A stretch of 64,000 nucleotides of DNA from Alcanivorax sp. REN37 (GTDB taxonomy: Bacteria; Pseudomonadota; Gammaproteobacteria; Pseudomonadales; Alcanivoracaceae). A program made the translations under genes and the position numbers. The stretch spans positions 620,001-684,000 of the forward strand of contig NZ_JBGCUO010000001.1 in the NCBI RefSeq assembly GCF_041102775.1, given 5' to 3'. Below the pieces are notes generated by a model. That model saw only the letters and a program-made list of their open reading frames with translations. It was not told the origin of the DNA and searched no databases. This document shows, in pieces, positions 34,451 to 42,949 of this stretch; within the stretch, counting starts at the first letter, position 1; the number at the start of each line of letters is the position of its first letter.

Positions 34451-35467
34451 TCAGCGGCGCAGCTGGTCGAGGCTGTCCAGATAGGCGCGGTAGCTGGAGG
34501 TTTGCCAGTCGTACTCGATGTCCGCCGGTGGACTGTCCACCAAGGCGCACAACCAGGTTTCCTGCTCGCCTGCTACCCGCGTGGCCGGGTGCACAAACTC
34601 CCGCCAGTCGAAATGCTCATCGCCGAACTCTTCCGGCGTCGCCCACAGCCATGGCAACGCCTTGCCGCCGCTCAACTGCTTCAGTACATCCGTCGGTGGC
34701 GCCAACGAGCGCAGCGAGAACAACGCCCGCTGCAGTGATTGTTCGCTGCTCACCAGCAGCCGCTGCAGTTGGCCGTCGGTGCTCACCAACAGGAAGCCGT
34801 CTGGGTCTTCCACGTAGTAGTACTCGACGATGTCGTGCTGGCGCAGCAGCCGATGAAAATAATCAATGAAGCGGCTGTCGTGGAGGAAGTCCGGTGGGTC
34901 CAGCGCCAGCGTAGTCTGCAGCAGCGTGGAAACGTCGGAAAAGTAACGCTGCTGTAGCCCTTCCAGCGTGCGGTTGAGTTTGCCGGTCAGGTCCGGGTCT
35001 TGCTTGGTGAGGAAGTGGTGAATGGTGCCGGCATTAAATGCGTCCACCGCCAGCTTTTCGTCTGCCACGCCGGTCAGCAGCACCTTTTTCACCCGTGGAT
35101 GCTTGAGCTGCTGGCAGAACGCCAGCCCGTTCATTTCCGGCATGTCGTAATCCACCACCACCACAGAAATATCGGCAAACCGCTGGGTGTTGCTGATTTC
35201 CCGCTCGATCAGGGTCAGGTCTAGCCGCAGCGTGCGTTCACCGGCGGCGGCCTCTTGCTGGCGCAGATAGCGGCAGCAGCGTTGGTCGAGGGTGGTGGCG
35301 CGTGCTTGCGCGTTGATCAGCTGCAAGGCTTCGCTGGCAGAAGTGAAGAATCGGCACGCCAAGCGCTCGTCCAGCAGCAGGCTGAAGTTGTCGAGGAAGC
35401 GCTGGTTGTCATCCACCATCAACACCGTGGTGGGATGGAAATAGGGCTGGATACGCGGACTGCTCAC
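34451..35467 (-). CDS. Response regulator of the CqsS system, no HTH output
   Basis: A 338-residue protein. The receiver domain covers about residues 13-165: Asp19-Asp20 in VLMVDDN, the phospho-acceptor Asp106 in VVVVDYDMPEMNG, Thr132 in LLTGVAD and Lys155 in HFLTKQD. Between strands 2 and 3 there is an insertion of about 35 residues (54-97) not found in CheY-like domains. The C-terminal 170 residues have no helix-turn-helix, GGDEF, EAL or HD motif; IVEYYYVEDPDGFLLVSTDGQ near 214-234 recalls a PAS strand pair. It begins with GTG overlapping the kinase stop by 4 bases, so the two are coupled. It probably receives phosphate from the kinase; its output is unknown. Confidence 0.85.
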   Translation of the reverse strand: MSSPRIQPYFHPTTVLMVDDNQRFLDNFSLLLDERLACRFFTSASEALQLINAQARATTLDQRCCRYLRQQEAAAGERTLRLDLTLIEREISNTQRFADISVVVVDYDMPEMNGLAFCQQLKHPRVKKVLLTGVADEKLAVDAFNAGTIHHFLTKQDPDLTGKLNRTLEGLQQRYFSDVSTLLQTTLALDPPDFLHDSRFIDYFHRLLRQHDIVEYYYVEDPDGFLLVSTDGQLQRLLVSSEQSLQRALFSLRSLAPPTDVLKQLSGGKALPWLWATPEEFGDEHFDWREFVHPATRVAGEQETWLCALVDSPPADIEYDWQTSSYRAYLDSLDQLRR

Positions 35468-36768
35468 GTGGCCGGCTCCTTCGGGAAGCGCATTTCAAAC
35501 AGTGTGAACTGGCCTTGCACCGACTCGCAGGCGATGCGGCCGCCGAGGCTTTCCATTACCAGCTTGCAGAATGACAGCCCGAGGCCGTTGCCCTGGTCGA
35601 CGGTATTGGAGGTGTAGAAGTAGTCGAAGATGTGCTTGAGCGCTTCTGGCGCAATGCCGGGCCCGGTGTCCATGAAGGTCAACGTGTTGTACTGCGGGCC
35701 GGTGGCGGTGCGTACCATGATTTCGCCACGTCCGGCTTGGTTGATGCTGTGTAGGGCGTTCTTGATCAGATTGAACAGCACATGGGTCATCAGCAGGTTG
35801 GAGCCGAAGTAGCGGAAATCTTCGCCGCCTTCCCAGTTCACCAGTGCGCGATCGCGGCTGGAGTTGAACGGGAACCGCTCCAGCGCGTGGCGCACAGTGT
35901 CGTGCATGCCGTAGAAAGTGAAGTTGTCGGTCTTGATGCTGCTCTGCTCGGCGCTGAGCAACAGCATGTCGATGATGGTGTTGGCGTAATCAATCTCATC
36001 GCGGATGCTGCGCGCCACATCGGACAACTGATCCAGATGGCCGGCACGGATGCGCCGCACTGGCAGGTTGGCCGCTTCCGCCAGCCGCTGCGCGTTGACC
36101 AAGTCCGGCAGAAAACGGATCAGGCCGTCGGTGGCGCCCTTCATGCCGGCCAGTGGCGTGCGCAGTTCGTGGGCAATGTTGCGGCCCACCGCAGCGTGAG
36201 CGTTGAGGCGTTCTTCCTTAAGCATATTGCTGCTGTGGTTGAAGGTGCCGCCGGCCACTACAACGAAGATGTAGATCGGCAACTGCTGCAGGTAGCGCGC
36301 CACCACTTCCGCATCGACATCGCCGCCGATGGCAAAGCACACCCACGCCAGCAGCGAACCGGTGATGTACAGCAGGATCACCAGCAGCCAATCGTTCACT
36401 GCGATCACTAGCAGGAACAGCGCCGCTAGAGTGCTCATGCTCCAGACTAGGTTCAGGTCATTGCGCAGCAACATGTAGGTGAAGAAAAACGGCAGCGTGT
36501 AGAGCAGTGCCGCCATCCAGTGCCAATAAACCTGGCCCACCAGTCGTGCCGGCCACTGCTGGTAGAAAAACAGCGGGATGCACAGCGCCATGCCCACCGC
36601 CCGCAGTGTGAAGTTCTCGTACGGCTGCGGGAAAAAGTAGTGCCAAACAAAGTAGTAGGTCGGGAAGGTGATGATGCCCAGCCAACCGACCATGCGGGCG
36701 TTGTGACGCGCGTGGTGGGCACTGTATTCAACCGATTTCTGCAGTCGGGCGAGCATGGTGTCGATCAT
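35464..36768 (-). CDS. cqsS: CqsS-like sensor histidine kinase without receiver domain
   Basis: A 434-residue kinase. The N-terminal membrane domain (about 27-175, six helices) carries MVGWLGIITFPTYYFVWHYF and FPQPYENFTLR, very close to the CqsS sensor domain of Vibrio, then FFFTYMLLRNDLNLVWSMS. The HisKA motif is AAVGRNIAHELRTPLAG (His200). ATPase boxes are LFNLIKNALHSI, FMDTGPGIAP and GNGLGLSFCKLV. Vibrio CqsS continues into a receiver domain; this protein stops after the ATPase domain, and a separate regulator gene follows with overlap. It should sense the ketone made by the convergent cqsA product. Confidence 0.92.
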   Translation of the reverse strand: MIDTMLARLQKSVEYSAHHARHNARMVGWLGIITFPTYYFVWHYFFPQPYENFTLRAVGMALCIPLFFYQQWPARLVGQVYWHWMAALLYTLPFFFTYMLLRNDLNLVWSMSTLAALFLLVIAVNDWLLVILLYITGSLLAWVCFAIGGDVDAEVVARYLQQLPIYIFVVVAGGTFNHSSNMLKEERLNAHAAVGRNIAHELRTPLAGMKGATDGLIRFLPDLVNAQRLAEAANLPVRRIRAGHLDQLSDVARSIRDEIDYANTIIDMLLLSAEQSSIKTDNFTFYGMHDTVRHALERFPFNSSRDRALVNWEGGEDFRYFGSNLLMTHVLFNLIKNALHSINQAGRGEIMVRTATGPQYNTLTFMDTGPGIAPEALKHIFDYFYTSNTVDQGNGLGLSFCKLVMESLGGRIACESVQGQFTLFEMRFPKEPAT

Positions 36769-36787
36769 GGTGTGCGGGCAGCCTCAA

Positions 36788-37099
36788 TCAGCGCAGCAGG
36801 TCTAACAGCGCCTGCTGGCGCTGCGGCGCCAGGCGGCGGAAACATTCCAACAGCAGCGCTTCATCGTGGGACAGAGCAGCAGTGGTGCGTTCGGTGGCCT
36901 GGTAGGGCGTGGCGGGCGGTTCTGCCACCCGGCTGCTGGCCAGACCAAGGCTTTCTTCCAGTCGTGCCACCACTTCGGCATTCATGCTGCGGTGATTGGT
37001 GCGCGCCACCTCGGCAATCAAATTACGCACGCCGGGCGGTAGGCGTACCACGAACTTGCCGGCCTGAGTGCGTTCGCTGGGAGTGAGTTTGTGTTCCAT
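36788..37099 (-). CDS. Arc-type ribbon-helix-helix regulator in the cqsS operon
   Basis: A 103-residue protein. Residues about 13-52 form an Arc/MetJ-like ribbon-helix-helix: KFVVRLPPGVRNLIAEVARTNHRSMNAEVVARLEESL, with the strand FVVRLP and the NAE-turn typical of the family. The C-terminal ~25 residues, ALLLECFRRLAPQRQQALLDLL, form a predicted amphipathic helix that may be a docking or oligomerisation element. ATG at 37099 has AGGAG about 10 bases upstream. It ends 19 bases before the cqsS-like kinase gene, so it is probably the first gene of the operon and the best candidate transcription factor of the system. Confidence 0.85.
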   Translation of the reverse strand: MEHKLTPSERTQAGKFVVRLPPGVRNLIAEVARTNHRSMNAEVVARLEESLGLASSRVAEPPATPYQATERTTAALSHDEALLLECFRRLAPQRQQALLDLLR

Positions 37100-37274
37100 T
37101 TCGCTGCTCTCCTGGCTCGCAGGGCGCGTTGCCGCTGCGGGTGACGGGGCCATGGTACACCGTCCAGTGGTGCGGCTCCGGGGCATCCGGACCAGCGTCG
37201 GTCCAAAGGCTCTATTCTAAGCAGTGATGATGTTTGGCAACATGATCAACCCGATCAATAGTAGGCCGCACATC

Positions 37275-38246
37275 ATGAATCTGGGTCGCGTGGACCTGAA
37301 CCTGCTCAAATATCTCGACGTGCTGCTGCGCGAACTCAGTGTCACCCGGGCCGCCGACCTGCTCGGCATTTCCCAGCCGGCCATGAGCAACGGTCTCAAG
37401 CGCCTGCGTGACCTGTTCAACGATCCGCTGCTGATCCGCACCTCCAATGGCATGAGCCCCACCGAACGGGCGCTGGAGCTGCAGCCGCAGGTGCGCCAGA
37501 TCTTGGCGCAGGCGGAAACCATGATGACGCCGGGGGAGGAATTCCTGCCCGACGAGAGCCGCCGCGTGTTCCGCATCATGACCAGTGACTATGCCGAAGC
37601 CACGCTGGTGCCGCATCTGGTGCGGCGGCTGCGGCTGGAGGCGCCCCACGTGGTGCTGGATTTCCTCACGCCATCCGATGTCAGCTATGCCGACATGGAG
37701 CAGGGCCGGGTGGACCTGGCCATTAACCGTTTCAACGAAATGCCGCGCTCGTTCCACCAAGTGACGCTGTGGAAGGATTATTTCTCCTGTCTACTCAACC
37801 GGGGCAATCCGCTGGCGCGGGATTTCAATCTCGAATCCTACCTCAGCGCCCAGCACATCTGGGTATCAAAAACCGGTTTCGGCGTCGGTTTCGGCATGAA
37901 TCCGGAAAAGCTCGGAGGGCTGGGCTGGATTGACCAAGCGCTGGCGCGCATCGGCCGCAGCCGCAAGATCTCGATTTTCACCCGTCATTACCAAATGCCG
38001 GCCTTGCTGGCGATGAATAACGATCTGGTGGCGACGCTGCCGAGCCGGGTGGCGCGGATGCAGGCGCAGAACCCACGGCTGGTGATAAAAGACCCACCGT
38101 TTGTGATTCCGCGTTTCGAGTTGAAAATGGCGTGGTCGCCGCTACTGCACCACAACGCAGCACACCGCTGGCTGCGGCGGCTGATTCAGGAAGAGGCGGG
38201 CAATATCCTGCGCGAGGACCCGGACGAGCGCGAGCAGGATATCTGA
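37275..38246 (+). CDS. LysR-family transcriptional regulator
   Basis: A LysR-type regulator of 323 residues from the ATG at 37275; an earlier GTG at 37224 would add 17. The N-terminal HTH begins RVDLNLLKYLDVLLREL and contains TRAADLLGISQPAMSNGLKRLRDLFNDPLLIRTSNGMSPT, characteristic of the NahR/NodD/LeuO subgroup. The C-terminal effector domain shows LAINRFNEMPRSFHQVTLW. It is divergent from the ribbon-helix-helix gene with a spacer of under 180 bases, so it might act on that promoter, but there is no direct evidence. Its end nearly touches the convergent QueD-like gene. Confidence 0.88.
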   Translation: MNLGRVDLNLLKYLDVLLRELSVTRAADLLGISQPAMSNGLKRLRDLFNDPLLIRTSNGMSPTERALELQPQVRQILAQAETMMTPGEEFLPDESRRVFRIMTSDYAEATLVPHLVRRLRLEAPHVVLDFLTPSDVSYADMEQGRVDLAINRFNEMPRSFHQVTLWKDYFSCLLNRGNPLARDFNLESYLSAQHIWVSKTGFGVGFGMNPEKLGGLGWIDQALARIGRSRKISIFTRHYQMPALLAMNNDLVATLPSRVARMQAQNPRLVIKDPPFVIPRFELKMAWSPLLHHNAAHRWLRRLIQEEAGNILREDPDEREQDI

Positions 38247-38247
38247 G

Positions 38248-39150
38248 TCAGTACATCAGCCGTTCGTTGAGCCGGCCCTGACGGCCGTTGGCAATGAAAC
38301 CTTCCGCCACCGCGCCTTTGGCCACGCCTTCAAAGGCGCGCACCTTGAACGCTTTGCCCGGTGCCTCTTGCGCCAGCTGCGCGGCGATGTGCTCGGCTAA
38401 GTATTCCACCGTACTGTCGGTGTCGATCAGGTAGCAGTGATCTTCCGGGATCAGCAGCTCGAACTGGCCCTGCGGCGCTTGGTAGCGAAACCGGTGGTGC
38501 GGCACTTCATCAAGGAAGTAGGTGCCTTCCAAGTCTTCGCGAGTGCCGATGTAGATGTCTTCCCAACGGTCGGCCCACAGCTTTTCCCAGTAGCGACTGC
38601 GGCGGCCGTTCTCGAACACTTGGATGCCGGAGCGATGGCCGTGGGCAATGCGCTGGCAGTTGCCGTCGTGCTTTTTGAGGCCGTGGGAGTAGTGGTAGAA
38701 CGGCGCGGTGCCGACATCTTCCTCGCGCAGCGTCAGCACCAGCTCGGAAACATTGTCCGGCAGTACCGCGCGCACGATGTCCATCAGGTGCAGGGTGATG
38801 GCGCTCTTGTTCACTTCTTCGCCAGACAACAGCACCGAAGAACAGGCCGGCGCTTTCATGCTGATGGTGCCCTGCGGATAGCGCCAGTCGAGCTGGATCT
38901 GGCCGTCCTGCAGTGCGCAGTGGTGCAGGCAGCTGCTGCCGGTGGGAATCACTAGGCGGTGATCAACGCTCTGATCGACCACCTTCTTGACCGCTTTCTT
39001 GATATGGCCAAAGTCGAACAGCATGCCCTGCTCATCGAGCGTGCCGGTAAGTTCTAGATCCACGATCCAGCTCTCGCCGACCATGCCGCGTTTGGCGTGC
39101 AGGTAGGAAAAGTCGAGGACGGTGAGGTTTTCTACAAACAGGGTTGCCAT
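38248..39150 (-). CDS. Tandem 6-carboxytetrahydropterin synthase-like protein
   Basis: A 300-residue protein with two T-fold units of the PTPS/QueD type. The C-terminal unit (about 155-300) has FYHYSHGLKKHDGNCQRIAHGHRSGIQ, the zinc His and catalytic Cys pattern of QueD, and a STVEYLAEHIAAQL segment. The N-terminal unit (about 1-150) starts LFVENLTVLDFSYLHAKRGMVGESWIVDLELTG and retains MLFDFGHIKKAVKKVVDQSVDHRLV, but lacks a CxxxHGH site. So one domain appears active and the other degenerate. It may work in pterin or queuosine metabolism, using the product of a GTP cyclohydrolase such as FolE2. It stands alone in the window. Confidence 0.8.
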   Translation of the reverse strand: MATLFVENLTVLDFSYLHAKRGMVGESWIVDLELTGTLDEQGMLFDFGHIKKAVKKVVDQSVDHRLVIPTGSSCLHHCALQDGQIQLDWRYPQGTISMKAPACSSVLLSGEEVNKSAITLHLMDIVRAVLPDNVSELVLTLREEDVGTAPFYHYSHGLKKHDGNCQRIAHGHRSGIQVFENGRRSRYWEKLWADRWEDIYIGTREDLEGTYFLDEVPHHRFRYQAPQGQFELLIPEDHCYLIDTDSTVEYLAEHIAAQLAQEAPGKAFKVRAFEGVAKGAVAEGFIANGRQGRLNERLMY

Positions 39151-39202
39151 GGATACGCGCTGCCCGAGGTGTGTGGTCCACAGTAATGGGGCCGCATTAT
39201 GA

Positions 39203-39694
<492 letters not shown>

Positions 39695-40471
39695 TCAATC
39701 GCGGCTGAGCCAACGGATCATGCGCCGTGTGATGTCACGCGGCGCTAGTTTTTCCATCCACACCAAAGCCTTGAACGGCGCGCTCACCGGGTGATGCACC
39801 TTGGCGCTGCGCACCGCCTCGAACGCAGCGGCGGCCACATCTTCGGCTTCCAAGTTCACGCCCAAGCGGCGGATCACCGGCGGCTGCCAGCTCTGCTCAT
39901 CCACCATCGGCGTTCGCACGAACGGCGGCATGATGTCGCACACGTGAATGCCGTGGCGCTCCCACTCGATCTGCAATGATTCGGTCAGCGCCCGCACCGC
40001 AAACTTCGAGGCGGAATAGCTGGCGAAGTGCGGAATGCCGTACACCGCCGACGCCGAACTCATGTTCACCACCACCGGTCGTTCTGCGCGCTGCAGCCAC
40101 GGCAGGGCGGCCAGCGTCACCTGCATCAGACCGATCACGTTGATATCGATCAGACGCCGGTGAACCGCCAGTGGAATGTCCTCGAATGGCCCCACGCGCA
40201 GAATGCCAGCGCCGTTGAACAGCACGCGAAGGGTACCCAGCGCTTCGCCGGCGGCGTTGACCGCTGCGACTACGGCGTCGTTGTCGGTGACATCGACGGC
40301 TTGGTGCCAAGCCGGGCGGCCGTCGGCATCGCGCAGTTCAGCGGCCACGTCCTGTAAGGCGGCGGCGTCTTGGTCCAGCAAGGCTAGCCGCCAGCCGTGC
40401 CGATGGAACAGGCGGGCGGTGGCGCGGGTGATGCCGGACGCGGCGCCGGTAAGCAGGATGGTGTCATTCAT
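39695..40471 (-). CDS. Short-chain dehydrogenase/reductase
   Basis: A 258-residue SDR with a Rossmann fold. TGAASGITRATA (cofactor loop; the usual GxG Gly is Thr), DVTDND, NGAGILRVG, the Ser of NMSSASAVYG and the catalytic YSASK are present. It resembles SDRs that sit beside BVMOs in ketone catabolism; it probably interconverts a secondary alcohol and a ketone. The start ATG at 40471 overlaps the hydrolase gene by 8 bases; it is the last gene of a BVMO-hydrolase-SDR operon. Confidence 0.9.
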   Translation of the reverse strand: MNDTILLTGAASGITRATARLFHRHGWRLALLDQDAAALQDVAAELRDADGRPAWHQAVDVTDNDAVVAAVNAAGEALGTLRVLFNGAGILRVGPFEDIPLAVHRRLIDINVIGLMQVTLAALPWLQRAERPVVVNMSSASAVYGIPHFASYSASKFAVRALTESLQIEWERHGIHVCDIMPPFVRTPMVDEQSWQPPVIRRLGVNLEAEDVAAAAFEAVRSAKVHHPVSAPFKALVWMEKLAPRDITRRMIRWLSRD

Positions 40472-41399
40472 GGTGCAAGCCCTGCACATGCTCAGCCATG
40501 CGCAGCAGCGCATCGTCGGCGGCGCTGAGCACGCCGGCGTGCACCGGAAACACATGCCACATGTGTTCATAAACGAAGGTATCCACCACCACGCCGGCGT
40601 CGGCCAACGCGCGGTCCAGCCGTACGCTGTCGTCGAGCAGGATTTCATCGCTGCCGACCAAGATCAGTGTTTGCGGCAGATCGTGCAGTGCGGCCAGCAG
40701 CGGCGACACTTCCGGTTCACTACGTTGGCCGGCGGCATAGTGCTCGGCGCTGCTGTCGAGCCCGCGCCAGTTCAGCATTACCTCCGGCGGTTGCACCGGC
40801 GCGCTGGCGTTGGGGTGGGTCAGGTCGGCCCAAGGCGACAGCAGGATCAGACCGTGCAGGCGCACGTGGTGCTGGTCACGCAGGCGCAGGGCGCAGGCCA
40901 GCGTCAAACCGCCACCGGCAGAGTCGCCGGCCACGGTGATGCGGTCGGCCGGGTAACCGTCGCGCATCAGCGCCAGCACCGCATTGACGGCGTCGTCCAC
41001 CGCCGCCGGGTAGCGATGCTCCGGCGCCAAGCGGTAGTCCAGCGCATAGACGTCGGCACCGCTATCGCGTGCCAACGCACTGGTGATGGCGCGGTGGGTA
41101 GCCGGCGAGCCGACGCAGTAGGCGCCGCCGTGCAGGTAGACCACCACCCGCTCGGCACGCTGGCCGGTGCGGGCGCGGTGTAGCTCGGCCGGTACTGCGC
41201 CGAGCTGGGTTTGTTCGCGCTCAATGCCGCGCGCTGGCAGCGTGGTCAGTGCGGTGGCACGAAGTCCTTTGCGCAGCATCGGCACCGGCACTGCCGGGTG
41301 AAACAGCGGCTGCACCATCAACTTCATCGCGGTGCGTAGTGCAGCGCGTGCCACGCGCTGGGCAGAGCGGGGATCAGCGGGAAGAAAATTCATAGTCAT
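40464..41399 (-). CDS. Alpha/beta hydrolase, HSL-type esterase
   Basis: A 311-residue esterase of the hormone-sensitive-lipase family (family IV). The oxyanion motif HGGAYCVGSPATH and the nucleophile motif VAGDSAGGG are intact, ALDYRLAPEHRYPAA is typical, and the Asp/His of the triad fit ILVGSDEILLDDSV and TFVYEHMWHVFPV. It probably cleaves the ester made by the adjacent BVMO. It overlaps the BVMO gene by 26 bases and the SDR gene by 8. Confidence 0.93.
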   Translation of the reverse strand: MTMNFLPADPRSAQRVARAALRTAMKLMVQPLFHPAVPVPMLRKGLRATALTTLPARGIEREQTQLGAVPAELHRARTGQRAERVVVYLHGGAYCVGSPATHRAITSALARDSGADVYALDYRLAPEHRYPAAVDDAVNAVLALMRDGYPADRITVAGDSAGGGLTLACALRLRDQHHVRLHGLILLSPWADLTHPNASAPVQPPEVMLNWRGLDSSAEHYAAGQRSEPEVSPLLAALHDLPQTLILVGSDEILLDDSVRLDRALADAGVVVDTFVYEHMWHVFPVHAGVLSAADDALLRMAEHVQGLHHE

Positions 41400-42834
41400 C
41401 GGCTTTTACCGTGCGGATGGCTTGGCGGTAACGGAACGTAAAGCCCGGCCAGTTATTGGTATTTTTACCGCTCTCGTTCTTGTACCAGCTGGTGCAGCCC
41501 TGGTCCCAGACGGTGGCGCGGATTTGTTCTTGCAATGCAGCATTGAAGGATGCCTGCACGGTCTCGCGCACTTCAATGGCACCGGCGCCAGTCTGCTCCA
41601 TGCTGTCCAGACAGCTCATAACGTGGTTGAACTGGCTTTCCAGCATGTAAACGATGGAGTTGTGGCCGAGGTTGGTGTTCGGGCCGTAGAGCATGAACAG
41701 GTTCGGGAAGCCGTGCACGGTCATGCCGTAATAGGCTTCGGCGCCGTCGCGCCAAGCCTGATTCAAGTCCACGCCGTCGCGGCCAGTAATGCGCATCGGC
41801 GCCAAGAAGTCGGTGGCCTGGAAACCGGTGCCGTAGATGATCACATCGAACGCGTGCTCGCGGCCGTCGGCGGTGGCGAGACCCTTCTCGGTGAAGCCCT
41901 GGATGCGGTCGGTAACGATGCTGGCTTTGTCTTGGGCCAGAGCCTCAAAGTAGTCGTTGCTGAGCAAGATGCGCTTGCAGCCGATGGGGTAGTCCGGCGT
42001 CAACTGTGCGCGTTTGGTGGCATCTTTCACCGCGCGGCGCATGTGCTGCTGCGCGCGCAGACGGTAGATCGCCATCGCTTTGTCGAAGCCGCTAAAGCCG
42101 AATACCCGCGTTTCGTAGAAGCTGTAGATGGCGCCGCGGCTGAATTTCTGTATTGCCGGCAGCTTGTCAAACAGCTTCTGCTCCAGTGGCGTGTAGGCGC
42201 GGTCTGGCTTGGGCAGCACATAGGCAGCGGAGCGTTGGAACAGCGTCAAGGATGCCACCTTATCCATGATCGCCGGCACGAACTGGATCGCGCTGGCGCC
42301 GGTGCCGATCACGCCGACCCGCTTGCCGCGCAGGTCCACATCGTGATCCCAGCGGGCGGAATGGAAGCGGCTGCCGGTGAAGCGTTCTTCGCCGCCAAGC
42401 TGCGGCATGGCCGGGCGGTTCAACTGGCCCGTGGCGGCGATCACCAGACGGCTGTCGTAGTGCTCGCCGTTGCGGGTGGTCACGCTCCAGCGCTGGCTGG
42501 CGTCGTCGTAGCGAGCCTGTTCCACTTCACAGCCGAAACGGACCTTGGGGTAAACGTTGTACTTGCGCGCGCAGTGGCGCAGGTAGGCAAAGATTTCCGC
42601 CTGCGGGGCAAAGCGCCGGGTCCAGTTGGGGTTGGGCTCAAACGAGAACGAATAAAGGTTGGAAGGGACATCGCAGGCGGCACCGGGGTAGGTGTTTTCG
42701 CGCCAGCAGCCGCCGACGTCCTCGCCTTTTTCAAGAATGACAAAGGAATCAATACCGGCCTGCATCAACCGGATGGCCATGCCAACGCCGCCGAAACCAG
42801 CGCCGATGATGACCGCCTCAAGTTTGTTATTCAT
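41374..42834 (-). CDS. Baeyer-Villiger monooxygenase (flavoprotein)
   Basis: A 486-residue FAD- and NADPH-dependent monooxygenase. GAGFGGVGMAIRLMQAG is the FAD loop, GGCWRENTYPGAACDVPS is a type I BVMO segment, FTGSRFHSARWD is the BVMO fingerprint FxGxxxHxxxW, and VGVIGTGASAIQF is the NADPH loop. It inserts oxygen next to a ketone, giving an ester. It is the first gene of the BVMO-hydrolase-SDR operon, divergent from an AraC regulator across 115 bases. The ketone substrate is unknown; alkyl methyl ketones from subterminal alkane oxidation are plausible. Confidence 0.93.
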   Translation of the reverse strand: MNNKLEAVIIGAGFGGVGMAIRLMQAGIDSFVILEKGEDVGGCWRENTYPGAACDVPSNLYSFSFEPNPNWTRRFAPQAEIFAYLRHCARKYNVYPKVRFGCEVEQARYDDASQRWSVTTRNGEHYDSRLVIAATGQLNRPAMPQLGGEERFTGSRFHSARWDHDVDLRGKRVGVIGTGASAIQFVPAIMDKVASLTLFQRSAAYVLPKPDRAYTPLEQKLFDKLPAIQKFSRGAIYSFYETRVFGFSGFDKAMAIYRLRAQQHMRRAVKDATKRAQLTPDYPIGCKRILLSNDYFEALAQDKASIVTDRIQGFTEKGLATADGREHAFDVIIYGTGFQATDFLAPMRITGRDGVDLNQAWRDGAEAYYGMTVHGFPNLFMLYGPNTNLGHNSIVYMLESQFNHVMSCLDSMEQTGAGAIEVRETVQASFNAALQEQIRATVWDQGCTSWYKNESGKNTNNWPGFTFRYRQAIRTVKADDYEFSSR

Positions 42835-42949
42835 GGTGTAGTGACCTTGGGCAATGACGGACAGTGTTGATGCTAGGGCAGCCGTGCGCCCTTGTTGAGG
42901 GGCGAGCCGGACATTAGATTATGAAAATCGGACATCTCCAGGAGCCATC

